DNA from: Moanibacter sp965226025
Lineage (GTDB): Bacteria; Verrucomicrobiota; Verrucomicrobiia; Opitutales; UBA2987
DNA length: 64,000 bases
Direction of reading: 5' to 3'
Assembly: GCA_965226025.1 (NCBI GenBank)
Contig: CBDDCD010000003.1
Span: forward strand, 496,001 to 560,000
This document shows, piece after piece, positions 16,257 through 24,813 of the stretch. Below the pieces are notes generated by a model. That model was not told the origin of the DNA, made no database searches, and saw nothing but the letters and a program-made list of their open reading frames with translations. Both the position numbers and the translations under genes were made by a program. Position 1 is the stretch's first letter. Each line of letters starts with the position of its first letter.

Positions 16257-17795
16257 ATGCCCCAGACCATCGCGGTACTCGATTTCGGATCGCAATACAC
16301 ACAGGTAATCGCGAGACGAGTTCGAGATCTGAAGATATATTCGAGGATTTTTCCTTACGCCACTAAGGCGAGTGAATTGGAGAAAGAGGGGGTTCGAGGC
16401 ATCATTCTTTCCGGGGGACCCGCCAGTGTGCTGGCGAAGGACGCACCTCTCCCGGATCGGGCTCTATTCGATCTCGGAGTACCGATTCTTGGGATCTGCT
16501 ACGGCTTGCAACTGATCGGGGCGATTCTGGGAGGGAAGGTCGAGCAAAGCAAACAGAGGGAGTACGGGCACGGAAGTCTCGAGATACGGAGGAAGGGTCG
16601 GATTCTTTGGGGCATTCAGGAAGGGAAACGGGTCTGGAATTCCCACGGCGACAAACTGATCGAGATGCCGGGCGGATTTGAGCAGTTTGCCGAGACGGAG
16701 AACTCCCGGTTCGCTGTGATCGGCGACGAAGATAAGGGGATCTACGGCCTCCAATTTCATCCGGAAGTTTCCCACACCGAGGAGGGTAGCGGAATCTTGA
16801 GAAACTTCCTCTACGGTATCTGCGACTGCGCCGGCGATTGGACGATGGCGGGGTTCGTGGATTCGTCGATTGAGAGTATTCGAGAAAAGGTTGGCCGAGA
16901 GCTTGTCATTCTCGGCCTCAGCGGAGGAGTGGACTCTTCGGTCGCGGCAGCTCTTATCCATCGGGCGATCGGCAAGCAGATGAGCTGTGTATTTGTCGAC
17001 AACGGGCTGCTGAGGCAGAATGAGCGAGAGGAGGTGGAGGATCTTTTCAGAGAGAGTTTTAACTTCGATCTGCGAACCGTGAGAGCGGAGCGAAAGTTCC
17101 TAAGTCGATTGAAGGGAGTTACCGATCCGGAGAGAAAGCGGAAGATCATTGGGGAGACATTCGTAGAGGTGTTTGAGTCCCAGCTGAAGGGAATGAAAGA
17201 GGTGACTTTTCTCGCCCAAGGGACGTTGTATCCGGATGTGATCGAAAGCGTACCGATTGCGGGCAACCCTGCCTCTCTCATCAAGAGTCATCACAATGTC
17301 GGAGGACTGCCGAAGCGAATGAAGCTTAAGCTTCTGGAACCACTTAGAGAGCTTTTCAAGGATGAGGTGCGCCGGCTTGGCCACGAATTGGGGTTGCCCG
17401 CCACGGTCTTGAATCGCCATCCTTTCCCGGGACCGGGACTGGCAATCCGAGTAATCGGTGAGATCACGGAAAGCCGATTAGAAACATTGAGAAACGCGGA
17501 TGCGATCCTCTTGGAAGAGATTCGGAGGGAGGGCTTCTACGAAAAGGTGTGGCAGTCGTTCGCCGTGTTTCTTCCCGTTCGAACGGTGGGAGTGATGGGG
17601 GACGAGAGGACCTACGAAAATGTCATCGCTCTCCGGGTGGTGGAGAGCCTAGATGCGATGACGGTCGATTGGTTTCGGCTCCCATACGATCTCTTGCAGC
17701 AGATTTCAACCCGGATTATCAATGAAGTTCCGGGAGTTAACCGCGTCTGCCTCGATATAAGTTCGAAGCCGCCCAGCACGATAGAATGGGAATGA
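16257..17795 (+). CDS. guaA: GMP synthase (glutamine-hydrolysing)
   Basis: Converts XMP, glutamine and ATP into GMP. The class I amidotransferase domain has its catalytic Cys at residue 81 (GICYGLQL) and the His/Glu pair in QFHPEVSHT. The ATP-pyrophosphatase P-loop is LSGGVDSSVAAAL, and the C-terminal dimerisation domain includes RHPFPGPGLAIRV and ends KPPSTIEWE, the exact family ending. 512 aa, normal. The 86-base gap upstream shows no purine-riboswitch consensus that I can recognise. Confidence 0.98.
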   Translation: MPQTIAVLDFGSQYTQVIARRVRDLKIYSRIFPYATKASELEKEGVRGIILSGGPASVLAKDAPLPDRALFDLGVPILGICYGLQLIGAILGGKVEQSKQREYGHGSLEIRRKGRILWGIQEGKRVWNSHGDKLIEMPGGFEQFAETENSRFAVIGDEDKGIYGLQFHPEVSHTEEGSGILRNFLYGICDCAGDWTMAGFVDSSIESIREKVGRELVILGLSGGVDSSVAAALIHRAIGKQMSCVFVDNGLLRQNEREEVEDLFRESFNFDLRTVRAERKFLSRLKGVTDPERKRKIIGETFVEVFESQLKGMKEVTFLAQGTLYPDVIESVPIAGNPASLIKSHHNVGGLPKRMKLKLLEPLRELFKDEVRRLGHELGLPATVLNRHPFPGPGLAIRVIGEITESRLETLRNADAILLEEIRREGFYEKVWQSFAVFLPVRTVGVMGDERTYENVIALRVVESLDAMTVDWFRLPYDLLQQISTRIINEVPGVNRVCLDISSKPPSTIEWE

Positions 17796-18005
17796 GGGTC
17801 GAGTCGCGGTAGGATGGATTGAACGATTTCAAACCGATTGTGTAGGATTCATGAATCGATTGAGTAATATGAAACTCCTTCACGCAATGGATGTCGAAGA
17901 AGGTGGTGCGAGAGTTTCCATCCTCGAAGACATAGAATTTGCTAGAATTTCATCTTTCAATCTACATCATCAATTCAGGTTCGAGCCACATATTGCTGAA
18001 AGACT
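17796..18005. other. Intergenic region, nothing recognised
   Basis: A 210-base, comparatively AT-rich stretch between guaA and the LolA-like gene. It should hold the guaA terminator and the next promoter, but no convincing hairpin with a T-tract and no consensus -35/-10 pair stands out. Confidence 0.4.
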
Positions 18006-18767
18006 ATGAAAATCCCCACGAAGAGGCTCCTTAGCGTTGGATTAATCAGCGGCGTGTTTCAAATTCTCCCGGCCGCGGATTCTAACGATGTGGAGAATAT
18101 CATCGCCACCGCGCGACAGTATCTGGGGAGAGAGGAGCGAATCAACGCAATAAGGACGATTCAATATATCGGTCGATTCGAAGCGCCCAGTGACGGCTCT
18201 TCCGGCCACATTCAGATCATTCTAAGCCGTCCTATGAAACAGCGCCAGGTGGTCGAAAAAGGTGACGATTTGGTGGTCACCGTTGTCGATGATTATGATG
18301 GTTGGCGAAGCTCGGTGAATCTTCAGAAACCGGACATTCTTCAGTTGGAAATCCTTGGTTCCAAAGAGCTTAAGCGCCTTCGCGCGAATACGTTTGAGAA
18401 CTTGAGTTTCTTTTCCGGAATTAGAAAACAGCATGGTGTGGTGATCAGCAAAGGGCGGGTGAGGAAGGATGGTCGGGCGGCGAATCTGCTCGTATTTCGA
18501 TACGAGGACGATTTATTCTTCGAGCGTTATTTCGATGTAGAGACAGGCGAATTAATCGCCACAGTTACGGATCAGGGGCTAGAGATGAGGGAGCTCGGGG
18601 AAGTCATCGTAGAGGGTGTGCGTTTTCCGGATCGAGTCGTAAGTCTGATCAACGGGGAGGTTGTGAATACGATCTTTTTCGACGAGATCAAGGTCAATGA
18701 AGAGATCGACGAAACCGCTTTTGAAATGCCTTCTTTCCTTCCTTCCAAGAGGCAGTCAGCTCAGTAG
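18006..18767 (+). CDS. Secreted LolA-like / outer-membrane lipoprotein-sorting-type protein
   Basis: A 253-residue protein with an N-terminal signal peptide (basic start, hydrophobic run, cleavage probably near LPAA at residues 21-24). The rest looks like alternating beta strands: it measures an effect such as RTIQYIGRFEA, GHIQIILSRPMKQRQVVE, VVDDYDGWRS and later VEGVRFPDRVVSLING. This style is that of LolA/LolB-fold proteins that carry lipoproteins or lipids across the periplasm. The assignment is by general pattern, not by catalytic motif. It stands alone between guaA and the his operon. Confidence 0.6.
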   Translation: MKIPTKRLLSVGLISGVFQILPAADSNDVENIIATARQYLGREERINAIRTIQYIGRFEAPSDGSSGHIQIILSRPMKQRQVVEKGDDLVVTVVDDYDGWRSSVNLQKPDILQLEILGSKELKRLRANTFENLSFFSGIRKQHGVVISKGRVRKDGRAANLLVFRYEDDLFFERYFDVETGELIATVTDQGLEMRELGEVIVEGVRFPDRVVSLINGEVVNTIFFDEIKVNEEIDETAFEMPSFLPSKRQSAQ

Positions 18768-18800
18768 TGCTGCGATCAGGCTGTCGGATGCCGTCTGCCC

Positions 18801-18877
18801 GGCCTCGCGGCGAGGTGGTGCTGGGTTCCGTGGGCTAGGGTAGCTGTGAAACCCGAGCAACAACCCGGCGCGAGGCC
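18801..18877. ncRNA. Candidate structured RNA or leader upstream of hisD
   Basis: In the 230-base gap before hisD, GGCCTCGC (18801-18808) pairs perfectly with GCGAGGCC (18870-18877). Immediately inside on the 3' side, AACCCGGC (18862-18869) pairs with GCTGGGTT (18820-18827), leaving an 11-base asymmetric bulge on the 5' side. There is no T-tract, so it is not a simple terminator. It matches no riboswitch or small-RNA consensus I know (checked by eye against TPP, SAM, cobalamin, glycine, SRP, 6S). It could be a his-operon leader or a stand-alone RNA; strand is undecided. Confidence 0.35.
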
Positions 18878-18997
18878 CTGAGAGCCCTAATATGCTCTAA
18901 ACAACCACTTCCCAGTTGCGAACACCAGCGCTAAGTAATCTCTGGAAAAAGGGAATTTTGTAGCGTAAAATTCACGGTGGGTTGGAGACGATCTGAG

Positions 18998-20311
18998 ATG
19001 CGCACCATCAATTATCCATCGGAACTTTTTGACAAGGAGGTAGCGGACTTCTGCGGCGGGCCGGAATCACAGAGGGAGATGTATTCTGAAGTGCGATCGA
19101 TTCTGGACAAAGTGAGGGCGGAAGGGGACAGAGCGATAATGGACTTCACGGACGAGTTCGATGGTGTGGATCTTAAGGGAAAAGGATTACGGGTTCCCGA
19201 AGCCATGATGAGGCGAGCCGAGCGGTCGCTCTCAAGATCGGATCGAATGGCGATGGTCAACGCGATTCAATGCGTGGAAGACTTTCACAGTAGGAGTCGG
19301 CCACAGGCTTGGACTCGGAAGAATCCGCATGGGGCTAGAGTTGGGGAACGGTACTCCCCCCTCGAAAGGATCGGTATTTGGATTCCCGGAGGAGTCGTCC
19401 CTTTGGTATCAACAGTCATCATGACGGTTCCATTGGCGAATATCGCCAAGGTAGGCGAGGTCGCTGTATTTACTCCGCCACAAAAGGGTGGGTCGGTCGA
19501 TCCGCGACTTCTCGCGGCGATCGTTCTTTGCCGGGTAAAAGAGGTCTACCGGATTGCCGGTGTTCCCGCGATAGGAGCTATGGCCTACGGAACTGAATCG
19601 ATCAGGCCGGTTTGCAAGATATTCGGCCCCGGAAATGCCTATGTCATCGAAGCTAAGCGCCAGGTTTTCGGGGCGGTTGGGGTCGATTCGCTACCTGGAC
19701 CGAGTGAAGTGATGATCATTGCGGACGGAGATGCGCGGGCCGATTGGGTGGCCGCTGATCTTGTTGCGCAAGCCGAGCATGGACCTGGCGGAAGGATCTT
19801 TCTCGTTACTACGAGTAAGAGACTGCTCGAAGCAGTGTCGAATGAGATCGCGAGCCAATGCAGAGACTTGAGACATCGTAACACGATCGAGGCAGTACTG
19901 GAAGAGGGTTTCCTTGCCGTTTTAGTTGGACGAATTCGACAGGCGACGAAGGTGGCAAATCGGATCGCACCGGAACACCTCGAGCTTCACACGAAGAAAA
20001 GCGGAAGGGATCGGCTGTTGAAGGAAATTCACACTGCGGGCGCGATCTTCGTCGGTTCTGGGACCCCTACCGTTTTGGGCGACTTCACGGCCGGACCCAG
20101 TCATGTATTGCCAACGGGAGGGTCCGGGCGCTTCCTCAGCGGACTACGACTCTCGGAATTTTTCCGACGCAGTAGCGTCGTTGAATATGATCGAAAAAGC
20201 CTGGAGCGGGCCCGAGAAACAGTCAGCGCATTCAGTCGGATGGAGCAACTGGATGCCCATGGGCGTTCAATGACAATCCGGTTTGGCGACGATGGAAGAG
20301 GGTCAGATTGA
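18998..20311 (+). CDS. hisD: Histidinol dehydrogenase
   Basis: Catalyses the last two oxidations of histidine synthesis, histidinol to histidine with NAD. Family signatures present: YSPLERIGIWIPGG, IFGPGNAYVIEAKRQVFG, GPSEVMIIADGDA, AQAEHGPGG with its metal/catalytic His, and ANRIAPEHLELH plus GPSHVLPTGG. 437 aa from the ATG at 18998, preceded by GGAG; an in-frame GTG at 18977 would add seven residues. First gene of a compact hisD-hisC-hisB operon. Confidence 0.97.
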   Translation: MRTINYPSELFDKEVADFCGGPESQREMYSEVRSILDKVRAEGDRAIMDFTDEFDGVDLKGKGLRVPEAMMRRAERSLSRSDRMAMVNAIQCVEDFHSRSRPQAWTRKNPHGARVGERYSPLERIGIWIPGGVVPLVSTVIMTVPLANIAKVGEVAVFTPPQKGGSVDPRLLAAIVLCRVKEVYRIAGVPAIGAMAYGTESIRPVCKIFGPGNAYVIEAKRQVFGAVGVDSLPGPSEVMIIADGDARADWVAADLVAQAEHGPGGRIFLVTTSKRLLEAVSNEIASQCRDLRHRNTIEAVLEEGFLAVLVGRIRQATKVANRIAPEHLELHTKKSGRDRLLKEIHTAGAIFVGSGTPTVLGDFTAGPSHVLPTGGSGRFLSGLRLSEFFRRSSVVEYDRKSLERARETVSAFSRMEQLDAHGRSMTIRFGDDGRGSD

Positions 20312-20335
20312 AGGATTGAGAAAACCGGTTTCCCG

Positions 20336-21439
20336 ATGTCCGTCCGATCGAATTTTTCAATTCCCGTTCTCCCCCATATCGAGAGCGTTAATGGATACAC
20401 TCCCGGGCTACAGCCGGAGGGAGAAGGGTGGCTGAAGCTGAACACAAACGAGAGTCCCTTCCCGCCGAGCCCCAAGGTCGCGCAAGCCATTGACTCCGAG
20501 ATCTCCAAACTTTCGCTCTATCCCAATCCTCAGAGTCTTCCCCTTCGCGAGGCGATTGCGAAATTCCACTCTTTAGAGGCCAGCCAGGTGATTGCAGGGA
20601 ACGGTTCGGATGATCTGCTTAATATGCTCGTACGTTGTTTTTCAGGTCCCGGGAAACCGGCCGGAATGATGGTGCCGAGCTATTCACTCTACCCGGTGCT
20701 GACCGCGATACAGGGAGCCGAAATGATTGAGGTCTTTTTTGATCGCGAAATGGTGCTAGACTCGTCTGAGGTGACAGCGAGCGGGACCAACATCTTCTTT
20801 CTCACCTCACCCAATTCGCCTACTGGAATCATTGTTCCAAATGCGCAGATTAGGGAAGTGTTGCGCCACTACAGAGGGATTTTAGTCGTCGACGAGGCCT
20901 ATTCCGAATTCGCAGATGAGAGCGCTCTGCCTTTGGTGAAGGAGTTCGAGAATCTTGTCATCGTTCGCACTCTGTCGAAATCGCATGCCTTGGCGGGGTT
21001 GAGGGTTGGTTATGCGATCACTTCTCGTGGGATAATCGATTACATGGACCGCATTCGTGATAGTTACAATGTGAATAGACTCAGTCAGGCTGGTGCATTG
21101 GCCGCCCTCTCTGATGTCGAATACTATGAAAGCACGATCCGGAAGATACGGAGAACGCGTGAGAATTGTTTTCGGGAATTCCGGAAAATGGGATGGTTTA
21201 CCTACCCCTCTCAGTCAAACTACCTCTTCACCGAGCCGGTTGGGAGATCAGGCGGAAGGGGTAAGGAAGTAGCGGAAGGATTGTACGAGTATCTTTTGAA
21301 GAGAAGAATCCTGGTTCGCCATTTTGGAAGTAACAAATTGACAGAGGGATTTCTCCGAATTTCTGTAGGGAGCGAAGGGGACATGGTTAGATTCTTTGAG
21401 GCGGTGAATCAATGGCTGAAGAACGAAGAGCTGAAGTGA
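20336..21439 (+). CDS. hisC: Histidinol-phosphate aminotransferase
   Basis: A PLP-dependent fold type I aminotransferase (367 aa) that makes histidinol phosphate from imidazole acetol phosphate. LNTNESPFPPSP, NGSDDLLN, SPNSPTG and the VDEAYSEF Asp that contacts the PLP ring are seen; the Schiff-base Lys is in RTLSKSHALAGLRVGY. A C-terminal Arg in FLRISVGS binds substrate. Its end overlaps hisB by 28 bases, a sign of coupled translation. Confidence 0.95.
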   Translation: MSVRSNFSIPVLPHIESVNGYTPGLQPEGEGWLKLNTNESPFPPSPKVAQAIDSEISKLSLYPNPQSLPLREAIAKFHSLEASQVIAGNGSDDLLNMLVRCFSGPGKPAGMMVPSYSLYPVLTAIQGAEMIEVFFDREMVLDSSEVTASGTNIFFLTSPNSPTGIIVPNAQIREVLRHYRGILVVDEAYSEFADESALPLVKEFENLVIVRTLSKSHALAGLRVGYAITSRGIIDYMDRIRDSYNVNRLSQAGALAALSDVEYYESTIRKIRRTRENCFREFRKMGWFTYPSQSNYLFTEPVGRSGGRGKEVAEGLYEYLLKRRILVRHFGSNKLTEGFLRISVGSEGDMVRFFEAVNQWLKNEELK

Positions 21440-22011
21440 CTCGAAAGACGAAGGAGACGGATGTTTTTCTCCGTCTCAATCTCGATGGGGCCGGCGAGAG
21501 CGAGATCTCGAGCGGCATTCCTTTTCTCGATCACATGTTGGAGCTTCTCGCTCGTCACGGATTGTTTGACATCGAGTTGAAGGCGGAGGGAGACACTGAA
21601 GTCGATTTCCACCACACGGTGGAGGACATCGGGATCGTATTGGGTGAATGCGTCAAGCAGGCCTTGGGAGAGAAGCTTGGAATCAACCGCTACGGTTGCT
21701 TCGCTCTTCCCATGGACGAGTCACTCGCGGAAGTCACACTCGATCTGGGAGGCCGGCCCACCTTGGTCTACCGGGTAGAGGCGTCAAATTGGTTCATTCG
21801 CGATTTCAACATCGGTCTGGTAAAAGAGTTCTTCCAGGCCTTCGCGAACAACGCCGCCGCCAATGTTCACATCAACCTGCGATACGGCGAAGAACCTCAT
21901 CATATCGCTGAGGCTATCTTCAAGGCTTTTGCCCGTGCCCTCGATATGGCCGTTTCGATCGATCCGCGACGAGGCCAAAGTCTGCCGTCAACCAAGGGCC
22001 TGCTGAGCTAG
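21412..22011 (+). CDS. hisB: Imidazoleglycerol-phosphate dehydratase
   Basis: Mn-dependent dehydratase (199 aa, monofunctional form) of histidine biosynthesis. The repeated metal-binding motifs are FLDHML, DFHHTVEDIGI, and the second-half EPHHIAEAIFKA. It lacks the N-terminal phosphatase domain found in enterobacterial HisB; the inositol-phosphatase-family protein at 35483-36247 could supply the missing histidinol-phosphatase. Last gene of the operon. Confidence 0.96.
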   Translation: MAEERRAEVTRKTKETDVFLRLNLDGAGESEISSGIPFLDHMLELLARHGLFDIELKAEGDTEVDFHHTVEDIGIVLGECVKQALGEKLGINRYGCFALPMDESLAEVTLDLGGRPTLVYRVEASNWFIRDFNIGLVKEFFQAFANNAAANVHINLRYGEEPHHIAEAIFKAFARALDMAVSIDPRRGQSLPSTKGLLS

Positions 22012-22365
22012 GAAGCGGTCGAGGTTCGCGTATAGATTTTGCCGAGCGCTCCCTCTGTTTGGATGCAGATGCGGGCCGCAGCCGATTCCAACACCGACAT
22101 CTTCCTAACCGCTCTGCCGGGGCAGAGTGGGGAATCGATTTATCTGTGCGATTGGATTCTTGGGGTCTGCCTTTGGCGTCTTCGTTCTCGGTCCTTCACG
22201 GCTGCCACTACGGCATTGAGGTGCCTACACGGTCTTTGACTGAAAAAATCCAGGCAAAAGGATTGCATAATCAGCTGAATTTTCTCGAATTGATAGCGAG
22301 CAGCGAATAATGCCATCCCGGAATCTTGACAATGCTCTCGAACTAGGAATTTGGACCCGGCTTGA
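22012..22365. other. 354-base non-coding region between hisB and gltA
   Basis: Only overlapping short frames are present here (up to 83 codons) and none resembles a protein I know. The stretch holds one copy of the dispersed repeat with its hairpin (22094-22130) and, closer to gltA, a TTGACA at 22326-22331 that could be a -35 element; no good -10 box at 16-18 bases is visible. Confidence 0.55.
22094..22130 (+). repeat. Dispersed palindromic repeat, copy 1
   Basis: Core CCGACATCTTCCTA (22094-22107) followed by a hairpin CCGCTCTGCC / GGCAGAGTGG (22109-22130). The same core-plus-hairpin layout recurs at 50080-50117, with 14-base cores differing at one position and nearly identical hairpin arms. 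Lies downstream of hisB. Confidence 0.7.
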
Positions 22366-23643
22366 ATGGATAACTCGGTTACGATTCGTATAGGCGGAGA
22401 AAACTTTAATTTCCCGATTATTGATGGGACGGAGGGAGAGCGGGCCGTCGATTTGAGGGCCCTTCGCGGGCAGAGCGGGTTCATCACCTTCGATGAAGGG
22501 TACGGAAATACGGGATCATGCTTGAGCAGGATTACGTTCATCGATGGTGAAAAGGGGATACTTCGTTACCGGGGGTATCCTATTGAGGAATTGGCCGATA
22601 AGTCGAACTTCCTGGAGTCAGCGTATCTGATCATTTATGGGGATCTTCCAACCCCGGATGAAAAGGAGAAATTTTCTCAGAAGGTCCTGAGTGACGCCGG
22701 CCTGCACAAGGATATGGAGCAGGCGTGTTCGGGATTTGCGAGCGACTCTCACCCGATGGCCATGCTGTCGGCGTTGGTCAACGTACTCGGTTCCTACCAT
22801 CCCGAGATGGCGAGCAATAACCGATCCCAAGACCTCGCCCGATTTGATGATGCCGCAGCTATTCTGATTTCCAAGGTGCGGGCCATTGCGGCACATTCCT
22901 ATCGGATTCAGCGGGGTAGTCCCATAAACCACCCCAAGGCTGATGCGGGATATTGTGAGAATTTTCTGCACATGATGTTTTCAATCCCGCACGCGGAATA
23001 CGAAATCGATCGGAGTGTGGCGGACGCTCTTGATCTTTTCCTGTTGTTGCATGCGGACCATGAACAGAATTGCAGCACTTCGACGGTACGGATGGTGGCC
23101 TCGGGAGGGGCCAATCTATTCGCCTCCGTTTCGGCCGGGATCAATGCCTTGTGGGGACCTCTCCATGGTGGCGCCAATATGGCGGTTGTGGAAATGCTGA
23201 AAAATATCCGAGAGGAGGGAGATGACGGCAGTCGATTCCTCAACGAAGTCAAGGATGGGAAGCGGCTACTGATGGGTTTCGGGCACCGAGTCTACAAGAA
23301 TTACGATCCTCGGGCCAAGATTATCAGAAATGCAGCCGATCGCGTCCTTGAGAAATTGGATCATGAGGATCCTCTTCTCGATATTGCGCGGCACTTGGAG
23401 CAGGCGGCTTTGAATGAGGACTATTTCCTTGAGCGGAAACTCTATCCGAATGTCGACTTTTATAGCGGCATCATTCTCAATGCAATCGGGATTCCTCTCG
23501 AAATGTTTACGGTCATGTTCGCCATCGGGCGCATGCCCGGCTGGATCGCACATTGGAAGGAATTGGCGTCGGATCCCAAGGGTCGGATCCATCGACCCCG
23601 GCAGGTTTATTCCGGGGCTACCCTTCGCAGCTATCCGGGCTAG
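22366..23643 (+). CDS. gltA: Citrate synthase
   Basis: Condenses oxaloacetate and acetyl-CoA into citrate at the entry of the TCA cycle. 425 aa, the type II (hexameric, NADH-sensitive family) length. Catalytic residues are visible: His in LHADHEQNCST, His in GPLHGGANMAVVEML, and MGFGHRVYKNYDPRA with the substrate-binding His/Arg; the catalytic Asp lies in YPNVDFYSGIIL. It stands alone, followed by a strong inverted repeat. Confidence 0.97.
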   Translation: MDNSVTIRIGGENFNFPIIDGTEGERAVDLRALRGQSGFITFDEGYGNTGSCLSRITFIDGEKGILRYRGYPIEELADKSNFLESAYLIIYGDLPTPDEKEKFSQKVLSDAGLHKDMEQACSGFASDSHPMAMLSALVNVLGSYHPEMASNNRSQDLARFDDAAAILISKVRAIAAHSYRIQRGSPINHPKADAGYCENFLHMMFSIPHAEYEIDRSVADALDLFLLLHADHEQNCSTSTVRMVASGGANLFASVSAGINALWGPLHGGANMAVVEMLKNIREEGDDGSRFLNEVKDGKRLLMGFGHRVYKNYDPRAKIIRNAADRVLEKLDHEDPLLDIARHLEQAALNEDYFLERKLYPNVDFYSGIILNAIGIPLEMFTVMFAIGRMPGWIAHWKELASDPKGRIHRPRQVYSGATLRSYPG

Positions 23644-23736
23644 CCTGCTTTTCTCACAAATTTTCGAGCATCCAATTGCGTCAGAGTGCTCCTCCCGCCG
23701 GGGTGCCGCATACCGGCCACAAAAAGCGGGCTATTT

Positions 23737-23768
23737 TAGCCTGGAAATCCTTTGAGATTTCCAGGCTA
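23737..23768. terminator. Bidirectional terminator-like inverted repeat after gltA
   Basis: TAGCCTGGAAATC (23737-23749) and GATTTCCAGGCTA (23756-23768) are perfect 13-base arms around a 6-base loop. It sits between the convergent gltA and VC0807-type genes; TTTT precedes the left arm. The arm TAGCCTGGAAATC is also found in the hairpin at 35447-35492. Confidence 0.65.
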
Positions 23769-24566
23769 GGAGTCTGTCGGACTTGAGTCTTGAACCTTCG
23801 AGGTTTCCTTGTCTTCAGCTTCCTCGGGTATCCGAAATACCTCCTCAATATCCAGACCTGTCAGCGTTTTAATTCCCGATAGGAGCTTCCAAAGTGCGAG
23901 CGCCATGACGGCCATAGATGGGATTACGATGATCGGATAGCTCCAGAAAGTCATCTGTCCGAGCTCCTCATTGAATGCGTCCGTGCCGCTTTCGCTCTTG
24001 ATCAGGACTTTGGCGAGGAGGTAGTTAAGACCGGCACTAAGGAGCAACGACACTGCGACAAAAAGGGTACAGAGTTTCATGAGCTGTTCAAAAGCAGTAC
24101 GATTGCCCTTTCTTTCCAGCTCGTTGTCCACACGCACTACGTCAATGATTTCCTTGTTGTAGAGGAAAAGCCGCACAAGTGGTTTCTGGGACTTCGCGGT
24201 TGCGAGAACCGCCAATCCGAAGAGCGATGGAACCGCCGCTTCCTTGATTGCGATCCAGTCTTTGTCCAACTTCAATAGGCCGATACCCCCAGTGATGAGG
24301 ATGCTGACAATTCCGATTATGGAGAAGAGATTGTATCGCTTCCTGGCAACGAGATAAAATATACCGTAACCAGTAGGAAAGATGAGAGCGCAGACCAAAG
24401 CCTCTGGGGGGCTCAGTGAGAACCATTTCGCTCCTTTCATGAGAATGAGTGATGGGATGAGGATGTTCAGGCCAAGACTGAGGAGCACATTTTCTCGCCG
24501 GGCCTGGACAGGAACCGCCTTTTGGATGGAATTCGCCCCAGGATCAGAATCCTTGCTGCTGTTCAT
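23766..24566 (-). CDS. VC0807-type polytopic membrane protein
   Basis: A 266-residue inner-membrane protein with about six hydrophobic segments. NILIPSLILMK, ALIFPTGYGIFYLVARKRYN, IGIVSILITGGIGLLKLD and WIAIKEAAVPSLFGLAVL match the pattern I associate with the VC0807 family of uncharacterised membrane proteins, distantly like intracellular-septation YciB. The C-terminus is acidic (EEVFRIPEEAEDKE) and its last residues are encoded by a dispersed repeat. Function unknown. Its start codon overlaps that of the divergent ORF at 24565. Confidence 0.75.
   Translation of the reverse strand: MNSSKDSDPGANSIQKAVPVQARRENVLLSLGLNILIPSLILMKGAKWFSLSPPEALVCALIFPTGYGIFYLVARKRYNLFSIIGIVSILITGGIGLLKLDKDWIAIKEAAVPSLFGLAVLATAKSQKPLVRLFLYNKEIIDVVRVDNELERKGNRTAFEQLMKLCTLFVAVSLLLSAGLNYLLAKVLIKSESGTDAFNEELGQMTFWSYPIIVIPSMAVMALALWKLLSGIKTLTGLDIEEVFRIPEEAEDKETSKVQDSSPTDS
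23767..23780 (-). repeat. Dispersed repeat core, copy 2
   Basis: On the minus strand the core reads CCGACAGACTCCTA followed by GCC. It overlaps both the terminator arm and the last codons of the VC0807-type gene, so the repeat contributes the C-terminal residues of that protein. Confidence 0.6.
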
Positions 24567-24813
24567 GGCCGATGAGAAATCGCTACAGGTAAAGGTCGGG
24601 AATTACGCTGAGACTGATATACCGATAACGTCTATTGGCGTAGTCGATTATCGAACAATCGAATATTGGGAGAGTAGGTTCAACAAATCAAGCGAGGAGA
24701 TTGAGTTGCAATCGGAATCCGGGGGAAGAACCGCACCACCTACTCGGAAAGCCATCGAGTTGATCCGGAAGTCTCCCAGTCAACCAAGGGAACAGTCTGA
24801 TGCCACTCGGTAA
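24565..24813 (+). CDS. Small unknown protein coupled to a histidine kinase
   Basis: An 82-residue reading frame (MADEKSLQVKVGNYAE...). It is polar, without membrane segment or signal peptide, and I do not recognise it. Its stop (TAA, 24811-24813) lies inside the kinase gene, whose ATG is at 24800, a 14-base overlap that supports real, coupled translation. Against it: the start ATG overlaps the start of the divergent membrane gene, and no Shine-Dalgarno precedes it. It might be an accessory or sensor partner of the two-component system. Confidence 0.5.
   Translation: MADEKSLQVKVGNYAETDIPITSIGVVDYRTIEYWESRFNKSSEEIELQSESGGRTAPPTRKAIELIRKSPSQPREQSDATR

Noticed and set aside
18006..18997. Idea that the hisD leader is a known riboswitch or SRP/6S RNA
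   Set aside because: None of the consensus elements of these RNAs can be found; only the base pairing is supported.
22059..22310. 83-codon open frame between hisB and gltA
   Set aside because: It overlaps another frame of similar length, contains a dispersed repeat with hairpin, has no ribosome-binding site and resembles no known protein.
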